Part shown: positions 34,773-44,822 of the stretch, piece after piece
Position numbering within the stretch: the stretch's first letter is position 1
Layout: each line of letters starts with the position of its first letter
Assembly: GCA_947252455.1 (NCBI GenBank)
Contig: CAMXVQ010000001.1
Location: 45,820-109,819, forward strand
Length of the DNA stretch: 64,000 bases
Direction of reading: 5' to 3'
Source of the DNA: an uncultured Atopobium sp.
GTDB lineage: Bacteria; Actinomycetota; Coriobacteriia; Coriobacteriales; Atopobiaceae
The notes under the pieces: model-generated
Database searches by the model: none
Told to the model about the DNA's origin: nothing
What the model saw: only the letters and a program-made list of their open reading frames with translations
Made by a program: the position numbers and the translations under genes

Positions 34773-37700
34773 TTACGCGCGACGAATAAGTTCACATACC
34801 ATTTGCGCTACTTGTTTTACCTGCTTTGCGTCTATCATATGAGCAACATCGTCTTGCGTATGAGCAAGCGCAGGAAGTCCATTTTCGTCACAACCCATGA
34901 TAGTGGCAGATCTCACGGAAGCATGCATAGCTGGTGTTGCGTCAGTTCGACCGTAATCATATACTCTCTTTTGCAGCTGAATGTGCAAATCTTCAGCAAT
35001 TTTAGAGAGCAGGCGCGTAATTCTTCTATCTGCTCGACGTGTGTTATACGGATCTTCTGCCGTTAACACCGTAAGAGAACCCGCTCCTACGCAATCAAGG
35101 TTGATAAGAAAAGCACCACGTATTTCGCGACGGTATTCAGACAAGAATTGTTTCATGCCCGCATGATTATTTTCAGAAGCACCAAGTGCCACAAACCAAA
35201 TATCGTGACATAATAGCTCATCTGAACCCATCGACAAAACAGCGTCTTTCAATTCTTGAACTTGTTCATCAGGTGACATCGACTCATCTTTTTGCTCAAG
35301 TTTGCTTGAAGTTGACTTCACAGCATCTTTTTTAGCGTCTTCCCATAACGCGCTTTTTTCTGAAATGTTTTCATCACTCAAAGTGTCTAATGAGCGTGCG
35401 CTAGAATGTGCCATGTCTTCATTGCCAGAAGCTGCAGGAGCAACACCTGCATCAACGATGCCACCTTGGACAAATGGGTTATTTTTCAAACTCAGCGTAT
35501 GAGAATCCGCCTCGTTGGTAGTTGCCACATGGGCTTCAACATCATCAACGCTTGGCAAGTCTTGTGGCTGTGTGCCTTTTATACCATCATGAACGCGCAG
35601 GCCAACTCGTGTTGTTGCGCCACCTTTCCACGACTTTGAATGAGAAGAAGCTTGATTATCATCTTCCTCATGCACAAAGTTATCCCACGAACCAATCTGA
35701 CGACCATCTTTCTTAGCATCAAAGCTATCGTCAACGCCTAGCCACGAACTCATTGAATCTTTATCAGCTGCTTCTTTTTTCTTTCTACCAAAAAGTCCTA
35801 AAGTGCGCCTTTTCTTCGAAGGCACATTGGACGCCACCGGTTTATTAGAAGATGATGAATTGTCAGACATTGAATTCGCAGCATCATGAGACGCTTGAGC
35901 ATCTGGTGTTTCTTGAGGTGTAAACGCAATGGTTTTCTCGTTAACATGAGAATCGAGTGATTTTTGTCCAAGAGCACCACGATCAGATAAGTCATCGGCA
36001 TTTGATTCACTATCTTCAGACGCAAATGGATCTTGTACCTGCTCACGCGGATCTGGAAGATCAAACAGCGCCGCGCGACGCACCATAGCAGTGCCAGGAG
36101 CAGCACCACCCAACGCATTTTGCTCGTCTTTAAGAATCTGCGAAGCATCAGCTACTTGCACGTCATCACGCTGCGTTCTTGCCTGAACTTCCTGATGAAT
36201 TTGAGAGATAATAGCCTCTTCGGCAGACAGGGGCTTTTCTTCTTCAGAAGTTTGCGCTTTATCAGATGTTTGTTGTTCGTCTTGTACAACAGCAAGGGAT
36301 TCGGTTTTTTCTGCCACCTCTTGTTCATCGTCATTAGCTAACTCAGAATCACTCGGTGCGTCACCATCTTCACCGTCTTTAACGTCTTTATCAACACTGT
36401 GCCCAGATTCTTGATTCTGCTCTTGCTGATCATCCTTAGATTCGTCATCAGAAGACTGTAACAAAGACGCAGCGTTGTCTGATACTGCCTTCCACTCAGC
36501 AAGCGGATAGTCTTCTTCAAAGGTAGGCGCTACAAAATCGTCGTGCGAGCTTGTACGAGCCGCACGCGTATTTCTCTGTTCTGTTTGTGCATCATTGCGT
36601 AAAGCGTCTTTTTCATCGTTCGTATCTGGTGTCGAAGACATTTCTTCTTGAGGTAAAACAGCGTTATGGTGCAAAACTTCAAACTTCTGAGGTGAAGGAG
36701 TTTTTGGCTGTGTTTTTTCATATTGAAGCCCTACCGTATATTCAACTTCACAGTCCTGTGGAAGCAAATCTAGTTTAAGCAAAGTATCTTTCCCACGGCG
36801 CACAACGCCGTCTTCAACATCATATCCAATAACTTTAGGTTCAGACGGCTCGCCAGAAAATGTTTCGTCTACATTCCTAACCTCTGGTGCTTCAACGCTC
36901 TTTTCTGTTGCATTATCTTGATTTTCAGATGAAACTGCAGCTTTGGTAGCATCTGCCTGTTTGGTATCCATGGACGTATCCAAAGAATCTTGTGTAGCCG
37001 CGTATTCATCAACGCTTTGTGCCACGCTACCAGTATTATCTACCTCAGACGGTATATCTAAAGTATCTTTCTGCAGTTCAATACCTTGATCTTCTGATGC
37101 ATCCAAATTCTTCGTTTGAGGCACATCAACATCACTAGATTTATCGGCAGGTGCAGCCTCAACTGCATTGATTTTATCGGTCTTTGTTATACGTTCTTCT
37201 GTAGAAGACAAAGCACTTTGACCAAGTTCTTCAGTTACGCTCGCGTCTTTGCTATCTGCTGCAGGAATAAAACTCGTGTCGTTTTCTTGAGGCATATCCT
37301 CAACTTCGCTAAACGTTTTTTGAGGATGAACATAGCCCCATCTACTTGCTTCATCATCTTCTGGACGAACAGTATTCATAACATCCATCATTGCTGCTAA
37401 AGAGCTTTTATTGCTGTTTGCGCCTTCGGTACATGAAGCAAACTTTTTATAAACGCTATTCACGCCCAAAGCTAAAAATGAAAACGCACTTAAAACGCCC
37501 AAGAGCCAAAATGCACGGCGGATAATATCATTGAAAAACGGCAAGAAAAGCGCAACTTGTACCAGCGCACAAAACATGGTAAACAACACGGCAGAATATA
37601 CTAATTTTTTAAGACGCGCTTGATACGGTGCAAATTGCGATTTAGAAAGAATGTCTTCATTAGGAGTATCGTAATGCGCAACCACAACAATAGGCCTATT

Positions 37701-38090
37701 GCCCTTCATAACCAAAGGACCCGTTGCACGGTGTACACCGATAATGTTTTGACTTTGTGCAAGTGGACCAAACGAACTAATTTCAAAAATATGAAGCTTT
37801 TCTAGCACAAGCAAAACCGTTGCCGCAAGACATACGATAAAGCCAAAATAGCTCACAAATGTACCCGTAAAACCAGAAATAAGCATGCCAATAAATAAAG
37901 CAATATACAAACTATCATGCACAACTATTCCCCAGCCGTGCGAAACAACATCTTGGCGATGCAGCTCAAGATTATGGTCGCGCATGAGTTTTTCGATAAG
38001 CTCAGCGGCATCAAGCTCTTCCTGGCTGTTGGTTGGAGCAATTTCAATGGATTCATTTAAATAATCAAGATATGTACGAATATCTGCCAT
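34773..38090 (-). CDS. Membrane M28-peptidase-like protein, probably catalytically dead, with giant acidic insertion
   Basis: 1,105 residues from the ATG at 38090 (AAGGA upstream; an ATG at 38111 is the alternative). N-terminal M28 parts: 'VVVAHYDTP' (His139, Asp141) and 'GANSNKSSLAAMM' near 230, with two transmembrane pairs (about 60-100 and 160-215) inserted between them. Then about 600 residues rich in D, E, S and Q, apparently disordered, interrupt the fold. The C-terminal 175 residues resume it: 'FVALGASENNHAG', 'INLDCVGAG' and 'ALAHTQDDVAHMI'. Family M28 normally has GAxD for the bridging-metal Asp and AEE for the catalytic Glu; here they are Ser ('GANS') and Ser ('ASE'). A non-hydrolytic, scaffold or regulatory role is inferred. 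Ligands His, Asp, Glu and the last His remain. Confidence 0.78.
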   Translation of the reverse strand: MADIRTYLDYLNESIEIAPTNSQEELDAAELIEKLMRDHNLELHRQDVVSHGWGIVVHDSLYIALFIGMLISGFTGTFVSYFGFIVCLAATVLLVLEKLHIFEISSFGPLAQSQNIIGVHRATGPLVMKGNRPIVVVAHYDTPNEDILSKSQFAPYQARLKKLVYSAVLFTMFCALVQVALFLPFFNDIIRRAFWLLGVLSAFSFLALGVNSVYKKFASCTEGANSNKSSLAAMMDVMNTVRPEDDEASRWGYVHPQKTFSEVEDMPQENDTSFIPAADSKDASVTEELGQSALSSTEERITKTDKINAVEAAPADKSSDVDVPQTKNLDASEDQGIELQKDTLDIPSEVDNTGSVAQSVDEYAATQDSLDTSMDTKQADATKAAVSSENQDNATEKSVEAPEVRNVDETFSGEPSEPKVIGYDVEDGVVRRGKDTLLKLDLLPQDCEVEYTVGLQYEKTQPKTPSPQKFEVLHHNAVLPQEEMSSTPDTNDEKDALRNDAQTEQRNTRAARTSSHDDFVAPTFEEDYPLAEWKAVSDNAASLLQSSDDESKDDQQEQNQESGHSVDKDVKDGEDGDAPSDSELANDDEQEVAEKTESLAVVQDEQQTSDKAQTSEEEKPLSAEEAIISQIHQEVQARTQRDDVQVADASQILKDEQNALGGAAPGTAMVRRAALFDLPDPREQVQDPFASEDSESNADDLSDRGALGQKSLDSHVNEKTIAFTPQETPDAQASHDAANSMSDNSSSSNKPVASNVPSKKRRTLGLFGRKKKEAADKDSMSSWLGVDDSFDAKKDGRQIGSWDNFVHEEDDNQASSHSKSWKGGATTRVGLRVHDGIKGTQPQDLPSVDDVEAHVATTNEADSHTLSLKNNPFVQGGIVDAGVAPAASGNEDMAHSSARSLDTLSDENISEKSALWEDAKKDAVKSTSSKLEQKDESMSPDEQVQELKDAVLSMGSDELLCHDIWFVALGASENNHAGMKQFLSEYRREIRGAFLINLDCVGAGSLTVLTAEDPYNTRRADRRITRLLSKIAEDLHIQLQKRVYDYGRTDATPAMHASVRSATIMGCDENGLPALAHTQDDVAHMIDAKQVKQVAQMVCELIRRA

Positions 38091-38383
38091 ACGTATATCC
38101 TTTTTTAACATAAGCCATTCTCTTTAACGCGCGCGGAACAAATAGCTCACTTATTTTATGCAAGCCCATGCATTCTTTTTGTAAAGAAACACGTGTCTTT
38201 CTTCCACATACAGCTATGTATAAGTTTGCCACAAATTTCCTCTTTACGCACGCAAAATATAGAATTTGTTACAAAAGACATTCTCATAATTCGCTCATGT
38301 CATGATTTGATTGAGTTTTGTATACTGATATCGTAGATTCTGATCGACCCACAAGGCTTTAGCAGCAAATGTACAAGGCAGTG
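38091..38383. promoter_or_regulatory. Divergent intergenic region
   Basis: About 290 bases between the divergent M28-like and WYL-regulator genes, so both promoters must lie here. A TATACT -10 candidate lies at about 38330 on the plus strand without a good -35. No other structure seen. Confidence 0.4.
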
Positions 38384-40660
38384 ATGTATATGTTTACCGA
38401 AAACGATTATGCCGTTCGACGGATTGTTGCATTGGCAACCTACTTTATGAACAATGCATCAAGCATAAGCAAAGATTATCTTTTGTCGATGTTTTACACT
38501 TCAATCGAAAAAAGAGAATCCCAAGTTAAAGCGCTTAAACGTGATATAGCTCGCCTTGAATCTTGTGGCTTTGTTTTTATGAAACACACAGACTTACAAC
38601 AAGGAAAACCATGTATATCATGGCAGGTTGACGAGAAAAAGAGTTTTATACTCCATAAGTTTTCACCAGTTTTCATGCAAGCGCTACGCGTTCTATGTGA
38701 GCCACTTACACTTGATAATTCGTTTGCATGGCGAGATGAATTGAGAAGCGCGCTTATAAAATTGGACTCCCAACCGCATATATCAACCTTACCCATTGCT
38801 AAAAAGGCATCATCTTTTCCTGTAGATATGTGCACAGACGAGCAAACGAGACAAACTATACTTGCCGTCCTAATTCAGGCGCTAAGTACGCATCACTGCG
38901 TGAGCTGTACCTATACCGTACAAAGTGGAGAGACGCGCTCTTATACGCTTGCAATGCTTGGCACTTTTGGATTTCACGAGCATACCTATTTTGTTGCCGA
39001 AAAACAAAACGAACAACACGGCAAACCATCATCGTCTGAAACCTGTGCTCATAAGCACATTCGTGTGTTTCGTTTAGATCGATTTGTAAAAGTTACGCTC
39101 ACTTCAAAAACTTACACACCACCTCAAGATTTTTCATCGCTTGATTATCGTGTTATGCCCTACCAACTGGGAAATAACCCCTTAGAAGCAACGTTTGCTG
39201 TTCTGAATAGCTGTCCCAAAGAAGTGCGCGAAGCATGTCATATGCACTTACATCCAGCGAAGCTTGGCGAAAGCAAACAAACAACCACCACGACGCAACA
39301 AGCAGCTGCACTACAGCATGTTGCGTTATGGAAAACACAGGTTTCAAACATTGATCTTACGGTGCGCTGGGCTATCGAAAACAACTGTATTCCCCTTGCG
39401 CCATCAGCGTTACATACTGCATGGAAAAAACTTCTTCGCTGCACGGAAAATTTTTACATTGAGCAGCCTAATTCTGCTAAGCAGTCGCCTTCAACAGCTG
39501 ACAACAAAGCTACATCACAACATACGCGCGGACGAAAAGACACAAAATCACTTATTAAGCTTCTCATTTCTCTTGTGGGAAGGCTTCAGCACAATGGAGA
39601 TACACTTACCGAAGATCAAATTATGCAAATTACTCATTGCAAACGCGATCAGGCGCAAAAAATATTGCAGTTGTTGCTTATGCTGGGTGGTGACACACAA
39701 TTTCCTGGCCTAACTCTTACCTATGTAGATACAAAAAATCCTAGCACTGCCAACAATAATTCAAGTGCTGCAAGCTCTTGTGCAACAGATAATGATTCCT
39801 ATGAAGATACGCCTATTCAAAGCGTAACGCTTTATGATCCACATTATGATTCATATGGTATTAAAGGACGAAGCATGCGTTTGACGATGGCTGAAACCAA
39901 AGCACTTACCGAAGCGCTAACTCTGCAGGGTTTTGCAAACAAAGATGAGTTTTTAACCTTCTTACAAACGAATGTTGTAAAGAATGCTCACAACAGTTCA
40001 CACGCCCCTGGAGTGCGCAAATGTAAAGAACAGCCACAGCAGGAGGCGAGTATAGCGCAAGAATTGTCAGTCATTACTCGCGCATTACGCAATCAGCGTG
40101 TTATTCAATTTAGCTACGAAAAGTCAAATCTCTCGTGTTGCCGCACGATGAATGAGTCTCAGCAGTTTGACACTTTGCCCAACCAAACTCAAACTTCATC
40201 TCATCAACGTCGCGCAATACCGCTTGAATTACAACGGCGTGATCAAGCGTGGTGTATTCAAGCATATGATTTGGACAAGCATGCAATACGGGTATTTAAA
40301 TGCAAGAACATGCATACTATTACAGAACTCCCCTCTAGGTCCTGTAAAAACCTTACAGATTTACACTCCACAACTCTGCACGTCACTCATGAAACTACAG
40401 ATTTGATAGACTTTTTCGTTACTAATCCTGGTATTCTACAAAAACTATGGTGGCCAAACTCACCAAAGAAACCGCAAGAACTAGATGGTGTTATCAAAAT
40501 ATCGTATCGTCTGTTTTCAAGCTCGTGGCTTATACAACGTATGTGCGCTTGCGCCGATAGCGTATGCACAAGCAATATAAACTTCTCTCAGCAGGTAAAG
40601 GCATATGCGGATAAGCTTCTTGCAACGGCGAGTTCTTTAAAAGAGCAAAACATCGCGTAA
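38384..40660 (+). CDS. Fused PafB-PafC-type WYL-domain transcriptional regulator
   Basis: 758 residues (AAGG 5 bases before the ATG at 38384; other in-frame starts at 38369 and 38390). It contains the PafB/PafC unit twice in tandem: N-terminal helical/HTH part with WYL-like region about 155-270 ('YTLAMLGTFGFHEHTYFVAE'), then a second HTH-like part about 385-440 ('EDQIMQITHCKRDQAQKILQ') and a second WYL-like region about 560-655 ('RRAIPLELQRRDQAWCIQAY'). In mycobacteria PafB and PafC form a heterodimer that activates the LexA-independent DNA-damage response, with WYL domains sensing nucleic acid. The sensing residues look diverged. Function inferred. Confidence 0.8.
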   Translation: MYMFTENDYAVRRIVALATYFMNNASSISKDYLLSMFYTSIEKRESQVKALKRDIARLESCGFVFMKHTDLQQGKPCISWQVDEKKSFILHKFSPVFMQALRVLCEPLTLDNSFAWRDELRSALIKLDSQPHISTLPIAKKASSFPVDMCTDEQTRQTILAVLIQALSTHHCVSCTYTVQSGETRSYTLAMLGTFGFHEHTYFVAEKQNEQHGKPSSSETCAHKHIRVFRLDRFVKVTLTSKTYTPPQDFSSLDYRVMPYQLGNNPLEATFAVLNSCPKEVREACHMHLHPAKLGESKQTTTTTQQAAALQHVALWKTQVSNIDLTVRWAIENNCIPLAPSALHTAWKKLLRCTENFYIEQPNSAKQSPSTADNKATSQHTRGRKDTKSLIKLLISLVGRLQHNGDTLTEDQIMQITHCKRDQAQKILQLLLMLGGDTQFPGLTLTYVDTKNPSTANNNSSAASSCATDNDSYEDTPIQSVTLYDPHYDSYGIKGRSMRLTMAETKALTEALTLQGFANKDEFLTFLQTNVVKNAHNSSHAPGVRKCKEQPQQEASIAQELSVITRALRNQRVIQFSYEKSNLSCCRTMNESQQFDTLPNQTQTSSHQRRAIPLELQRRDQAWCIQAYDLDKHAIRVFKCKNMHTITELPSRSCKNLTDLHSTTLHVTHETTDLIDFFVTNPGILQKLWWPNSPKKPQELDGVIKISYRLFSSSWLIQRMCACADSVCTSNINFSQQVKAYADKLLATASSLKEQNIA

Positions 40661-40702
40661 CACTTAACCCTACGCAACGCCAAGAACATAAAGAACACAA
40701 GC

Positions 40703-43700
40703 TTATTCTTCGTGAGCTTTTCGCCACATCTGTATGTACGACTTCATGTTCTCACAGGATATTTCCTGATGGTGTACATTTGGTAAAGCGTGAAGCACGT
40801 GTTTTCCATATGCCTTGCTCAAAACGCGCGTATCAGCAATAATCACCAGTCCACTGTCATGTTGCGTTCTAATAAGCCGCCCAGCTGCTTGACGAATTTC
40901 GGTAATTGCACGAGGCAACACATAATTCCACCAGGTAGATGAGTCGCGTTCGGTAAGCGCTTCAACTATAGGATCGGTTGGTGGCAAAAACGGAAGTCGA
41001 GGAATAACAACACAACGCAATGTATCCCCAGGCGCGTCGATACCCTCCCAAAACGACTTGAGTGCTACCAGTGACGCTGTTGTATCCTTTTTGAATCCAC
41101 GCATAATTTGCTGCGCCGATGTTGTGGGAAGCTGTTCAAGCAGTGTTAGACCATGGCTTTCAAGGCGCGGCACGAGCTTTGAACTTACAGCCTCCATCTC
41201 ACGACGATTGGTAAAAAGCGTTAGCACCGAGCCATTCATGGCTACATGAATATCAAAGAGCAGGTTAGATAGGCGCTGAATATATTTTTCATGCTGTGGC
41301 AACACAAGGTTATTAGGAACAATAACTCCCATATGACTCTCGTAATCAAATGGCGAAGGAAGCGTTTTGGTTTCTACACGATCGCTGTTAAGCCTGTCAA
41401 GTCCAACCAAATGATTAAAGTACTCGAATGATTGTTCAATCGATAGCGTTGCAGAGGTATATAGCACACTTTGCGCACCTAAATACCAATCGGTGTACAA
41501 GCGCTTTCCAATATCAAGACACGTTTCCCTTAAATAGGTCTGATATACTTTCTTTTGCTTTACTCGCTCAACCGTATATACAAACCCATCTTCCAAACCT
41601 TGAGTCAGACGAGTCATTACCTCAAGATACGAGGCAACATAAGCACATACACGCTTAAAATCAGAATCACGATGCTGAGATGCTTCACTTGAAATTACCT
41701 TACAAAGTTGAGTAAGCACCGCCTCGAGCGTATCGAATGTTTTAGCAAACTCGCTCATTTTGTCTAAAAACGCATTCCATGCATCTTGAGAAACAATAGA
41801 GCTGTCTACACGCTGAATCATATGTGTATGCGCACCACGAGAAAAGCGATATCGGTCATCAAGCGTGACAGCATTAAGACAATCGAATAAGTCTTCGTTT
41901 TTAACATGCAACTGCGCCACCAACACAGCCGCTTTTGAAATAAGTTTTTGCAAAAGAGGTTTTTGCTCGCTGTTAGACGAGCTGGAAAACGCGTCGCCTA
42001 ACAAGCCAGTTTTTATACCACCTAATGTATAAAACAGATCGTAAAAGGCGTCTTGAGACAACTCTTGTGCCCATTGATCACGAACTTGATCAGCAAATCC
42101 ATGAGCCTCATCAACAATCCAATTGGAAACAAGTGGAAATAATACATGCCCTAACGCGATATCAGTTGCAAGTAATGCATGGTTGGTAACCACAAGATGT
42201 GCATGTTGAGTTCTTTCGCGCAACTCGCTTAACATATAATGCGGTGCACAAGTAGACAAGGTGCGGCTTGAGCCTGTGTGATGTGACGCAACAAAATCCC
42301 CTTTTGGAATCATGTTCCACCTAATACCCAAGCTATCTACATCGACATCAACTAATTCGCAACAAGCACTGTATATAAGAGCCGCTGTAGTAAGAATTTC
42401 AGCCTTAATTTTTGACGAGGAAAATCTAATATCTTTAAATTGCGATGTATCAAACTCTTCTCGCATGAGCGTATCAATCCCTTCAAGATAGGGATAATGC
42501 TCAGCACCTTTCACAATAAGATATGAAAAGTCTTTGGGATAAACCGCATGTAAATGAGGCAATTCCTTTTTGATAAGCTGCTCTGCAAGCGCGTTGGTTT
42601 TGGTAGCAACTCCTATTTGTATATCATTTTGCACCGCACGAGAAACCGAAGGAAGTAGATATGCAAGACTTTTACCTACACCAGTTCCAACCTCTAAAAC
42701 GCCGCATTGACCGCTATTTTGCAAGCTCGTTACGCGTACAGCCATTTCTTGTTGTGTTGGACGCACTTCGTAATTTTGCGATAAAAACATCTGAGCCACA
42801 CAGCCCGTAGACGAAAAATCATGCTTTGTTTGAGTTTCATCAACCGTTTTATCTTGATTTGCATGCTCTGCTTGAAACGTATAGGCATGCGTGTTAAAAA
42901 GATCTCGTCTAATTTCGGAAATCGTGCCCGTATTTGACATACCAACAGATGTATTCTCAACGGCTAAACTATACACAAAAGGAGCGTTGCTGTTTTCTGG
43001 GAGCACTTCGTGAAGTATATACGAAAAAATGAATCTATATGGCCAGTTAACCTCGTTATGCGTTTCTACTAATGTTGTTAAAATCCCTTGAGGTATGTCG
43101 CAAATACCTGCCAAAATATAATGCCACACGCCTGCTAAGGCAGTACAATCGTCGTTTGCACGATGAGTAACACTTTCACAGCCAAAGATATACGCTAAAT
43201 CCTGCAGTTTGTGCGAGGTCAACGCAGGAAACGCTATGCGAGAAAGCGCCAGCGTATCGATCCAAGTATCACTTACACAGGTATCGTTTTGTGCGGCTTC
43301 AATAAAAGCCCTATCAAAGCTTGCATTGTGAGCAAGAACAGGATTAAGTTCAACAAAATCAGCAAGACGAGCAACCGCAGTTTGGGGAGTTGGCGCGTGT
43401 TCTACATCAACGCTGTAAATGTTGGTAAGTTTTTCAATATTATGCGGTATAGGACGAGATGGGTTTACAAATGTTGTAAACTCATCAACCACACTCCCCT
43501 CTTCAAGCTTTACGGCAGCAATTTGGGTAAGCTGATCATTTTTATGTGAAAGCCCTGTTGTTTCGGTGTCAAGCGCAACAATGTCGGATTCTAAGCAGCC
43601 AAAATCGTATAAAGATGCGCGTTCCATAAGCGTTGTATATCTTTTACGAATATGAGGATGAATATCCAAAGGCAAAAATTCATTGACTCTCGTCTCAAAA

Positions 43701-43738
43701 TCTTGCCGTTGTTGATTGTCTTGTTCCACGTCAGTCAC
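40703..43738 (-). CDS. dinG: DinG-family helicase with N-terminal DnaQ-like exonuclease
   Basis: 1,011 residues. Residues about 50-215 are a DEDDh 3'-5' exonuclease ('VALDTETTG', 'LAHNASFDRAF', 'HRANDDCTAL'). Residues about 330-1000 are an XPD/DinG superfamily 2 helicase: Walker A 'GTGVGKS', DEAH box 'VDEAHGF', and motif VI 'QAAGRLIRTQHDSG'. The four-Cys Fe-S cluster of E. coli DinG is not evident, matching the B. subtilis type, which acts mainly as a nuclease. Start is GTG 43738; GTG 43729, with GGGTGA upstream, is an alternative. Convergent with the PafBC-like gene. Confidence 0.92.
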   Translation of the reverse strand: MTDVEQDNQQRQDFETRVNEFLPLDIHPHIRKRYTTLMERASLYDFGCLESDIVALDTETTGLSHKNDQLTQIAAVKLEEGSVVDEFTTFVNPSRPIPHNIEKLTNIYSVDVEHAPTPQTAVARLADFVELNPVLAHNASFDRAFIEAAQNDTCVSDTWIDTLALSRIAFPALTSHKLQDLAYIFGCESVTHRANDDCTALAGVWHYILAGICDIPQGILTTLVETHNEVNWPYRFIFSYILHEVLPENSNAPFVYSLAVENTSVGMSNTGTISEIRRDLFNTHAYTFQAEHANQDKTVDETQTKHDFSSTGCVAQMFLSQNYEVRPTQQEMAVRVTSLQNSGQCGVLEVGTGVGKSLAYLLPSVSRAVQNDIQIGVATKTNALAEQLIKKELPHLHAVYPKDFSYLIVKGAEHYPYLEGIDTLMREEFDTSQFKDIRFSSSKIKAEILTTAALIYSACCELVDVDVDSLGIRWNMIPKGDFVASHHTGSSRTLSTCAPHYMLSELRERTQHAHLVVTNHALLATDIALGHVLFPLVSNWIVDEAHGFADQVRDQWAQELSQDAFYDLFYTLGGIKTGLLGDAFSSSSNSEQKPLLQKLISKAAVLVAQLHVKNEDLFDCLNAVTLDDRYRFSRGAHTHMIQRVDSSIVSQDAWNAFLDKMSEFAKTFDTLEAVLTQLCKVISSEASQHRDSDFKRVCAYVASYLEVMTRLTQGLEDGFVYTVERVKQKKVYQTYLRETCLDIGKRLYTDWYLGAQSVLYTSATLSIEQSFEYFNHLVGLDRLNSDRVETKTLPSPFDYESHMGVIVPNNLVLPQHEKYIQRLSNLLFDIHVAMNGSVLTLFTNRREMEAVSSKLVPRLESHGLTLLEQLPTTSAQQIMRGFKKDTTASLVALKSFWEGIDAPGDTLRCVVIPRLPFLPPTDPIVEALTERDSSTWWNYVLPRAITEIRQAAGRLIRTQHDSGLVIIADTRVLSKAYGKHVLHALPNVHHQEISCENMKSYIQMWRKAHEE

Positions 43739-43752
43739 CCAAATTCGCTGGA

Positions 43753-44706
43753 TTATTTTTCTAATGCATATTCTACCAAGCGCTTACAAAGCTCAGGAAA
43801 TCCCATGCCTTCATGTGCTGCAGAATCAGGAATTAAACTACGTTCAGTCATACCTGGAATAATATTAGTTTCCAAAGCATATGGCACACCATTTTTGTCA
43901 ACAATAAAATCGGTACGCGAAACACCACGACAACCAAGTGCCACATGAGCTTGCTTAGCAAGTTCTTGAGCGCGAGCGTATACATCTTTATCCAAACGTG
44001 CAGGTATAACATGGTGAAGAGCTGCAGGCTCGGCTTTTGCTTGTATATCATAAAACGGAGCGTTAAATACAATTTCAACAATAGGCAGTGCATGAGGATG
44101 ATGGTTTCCAATAACGGGAACCGTTATCTCGGTGCCAACAATAGCTTGCTCTATCAGAACATGTGTTCCTGTTTTTTGCGCTTCCTTAATTGCGCCTGCA
44201 AGGTCTTTTTGCTCTTCAACTTTAAACACGCCAAAACTCGAACCGTTGTCCGTGGGTTTCACAAATAATGGCAATCCTAATTTATCAACAATATGCTGTA
44301 CTACGTTTTCATCAATCTCGTCATCCGAAGCAAGACACGCATCTTTTGGAGTAGGAATACCTGCGTTTTCGTATGCTAGTTTAGCGATATCTTTTGCAGT
44401 ACCCATAGCAGATGCCAATACTCCAGAGCACGTATAAGGAATATGAAGAATTTCCAACAAACCTTGAATACAACCGTCTTCACCATAGCGGCCGTGCATA
44501 GCAACAAAAGCAATATCAAATTCATGCGCAGCAAGTCGTTGAATAAAAGAAAGGTCTTTAACGTCAAACATTTCAACTGTTGTAAAACCAGCTTCTTTAA
44601 GAGCTTTTACACATTCGGTGCCAGATTGGAGTGATATCTGAGCTTCGTCAGACCAACCACCTGCCAACACTGCAACGCGATAATGTGTTACATCAGTTTT
44701 CTGCAT
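43753..44706 (-). CDS. ddl: D-alanine--D-alanine ligase
   Basis: 317 residues from 'MQKTDVTHYRVAVL', with AGGAG before this ATG (in-frame ATG at 44754 not supported). ATP-grasp enzyme that makes the D-Ala-D-Ala end of peptidoglycan precursors. Seen: 'AMHGRYGEDGCIQG' (substrate loop), 'LPLFVKPTDNGSSFGV' (ATP grasp), 'RGVSRTDFIVD' and the metal-site 'ETNIIPGMTERSL'. The residue after 'PGMT' region fits a normal Tyr/Phe-type D-Ala-D-Ala ligase; I did not find features of D-Lac or D-Ser ligases. Confidence 0.96.
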   Translation of the reverse strand: MQKTDVTHYRVAVLAGGWSDEAQISLQSGTECVKALKEAGFTTVEMFDVKDLSFIQRLAAHEFDIAFVAMHGRYGEDGCIQGLLEILHIPYTCSGVLASAMGTAKDIAKLAYENAGIPTPKDACLASDDEIDENVVQHIVDKLGLPLFVKPTDNGSSFGVFKVEEQKDLAGAIKEAQKTGTHVLIEQAIVGTEITVPVIGNHHPHALPIVEIVFNAPFYDIQAKAEPAALHHVIPARLDKDVYARAQELAKQAHVALGCRGVSRTDFIVDKNGVPYALETNIIPGMTERSLIPDSAAHEGMGFPELCKRLVEYALEK

Positions 44707-44822
44707 AACCGTCTCCTTACATGCCTGTGATTTGGGTAGAATAAAAACATACATTTACAACGTAGTTAAGTGGTATAAGCATACAACATTTATCACTTAT
44801 GAGAGAGGCTCACCGTAGGCAT

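Noticed and set aside
34594..34842. Frame with 'FEPANDGLGS' segment
   Set aside because: Antisense reading of tRNA-Gly; classical spurious protein.
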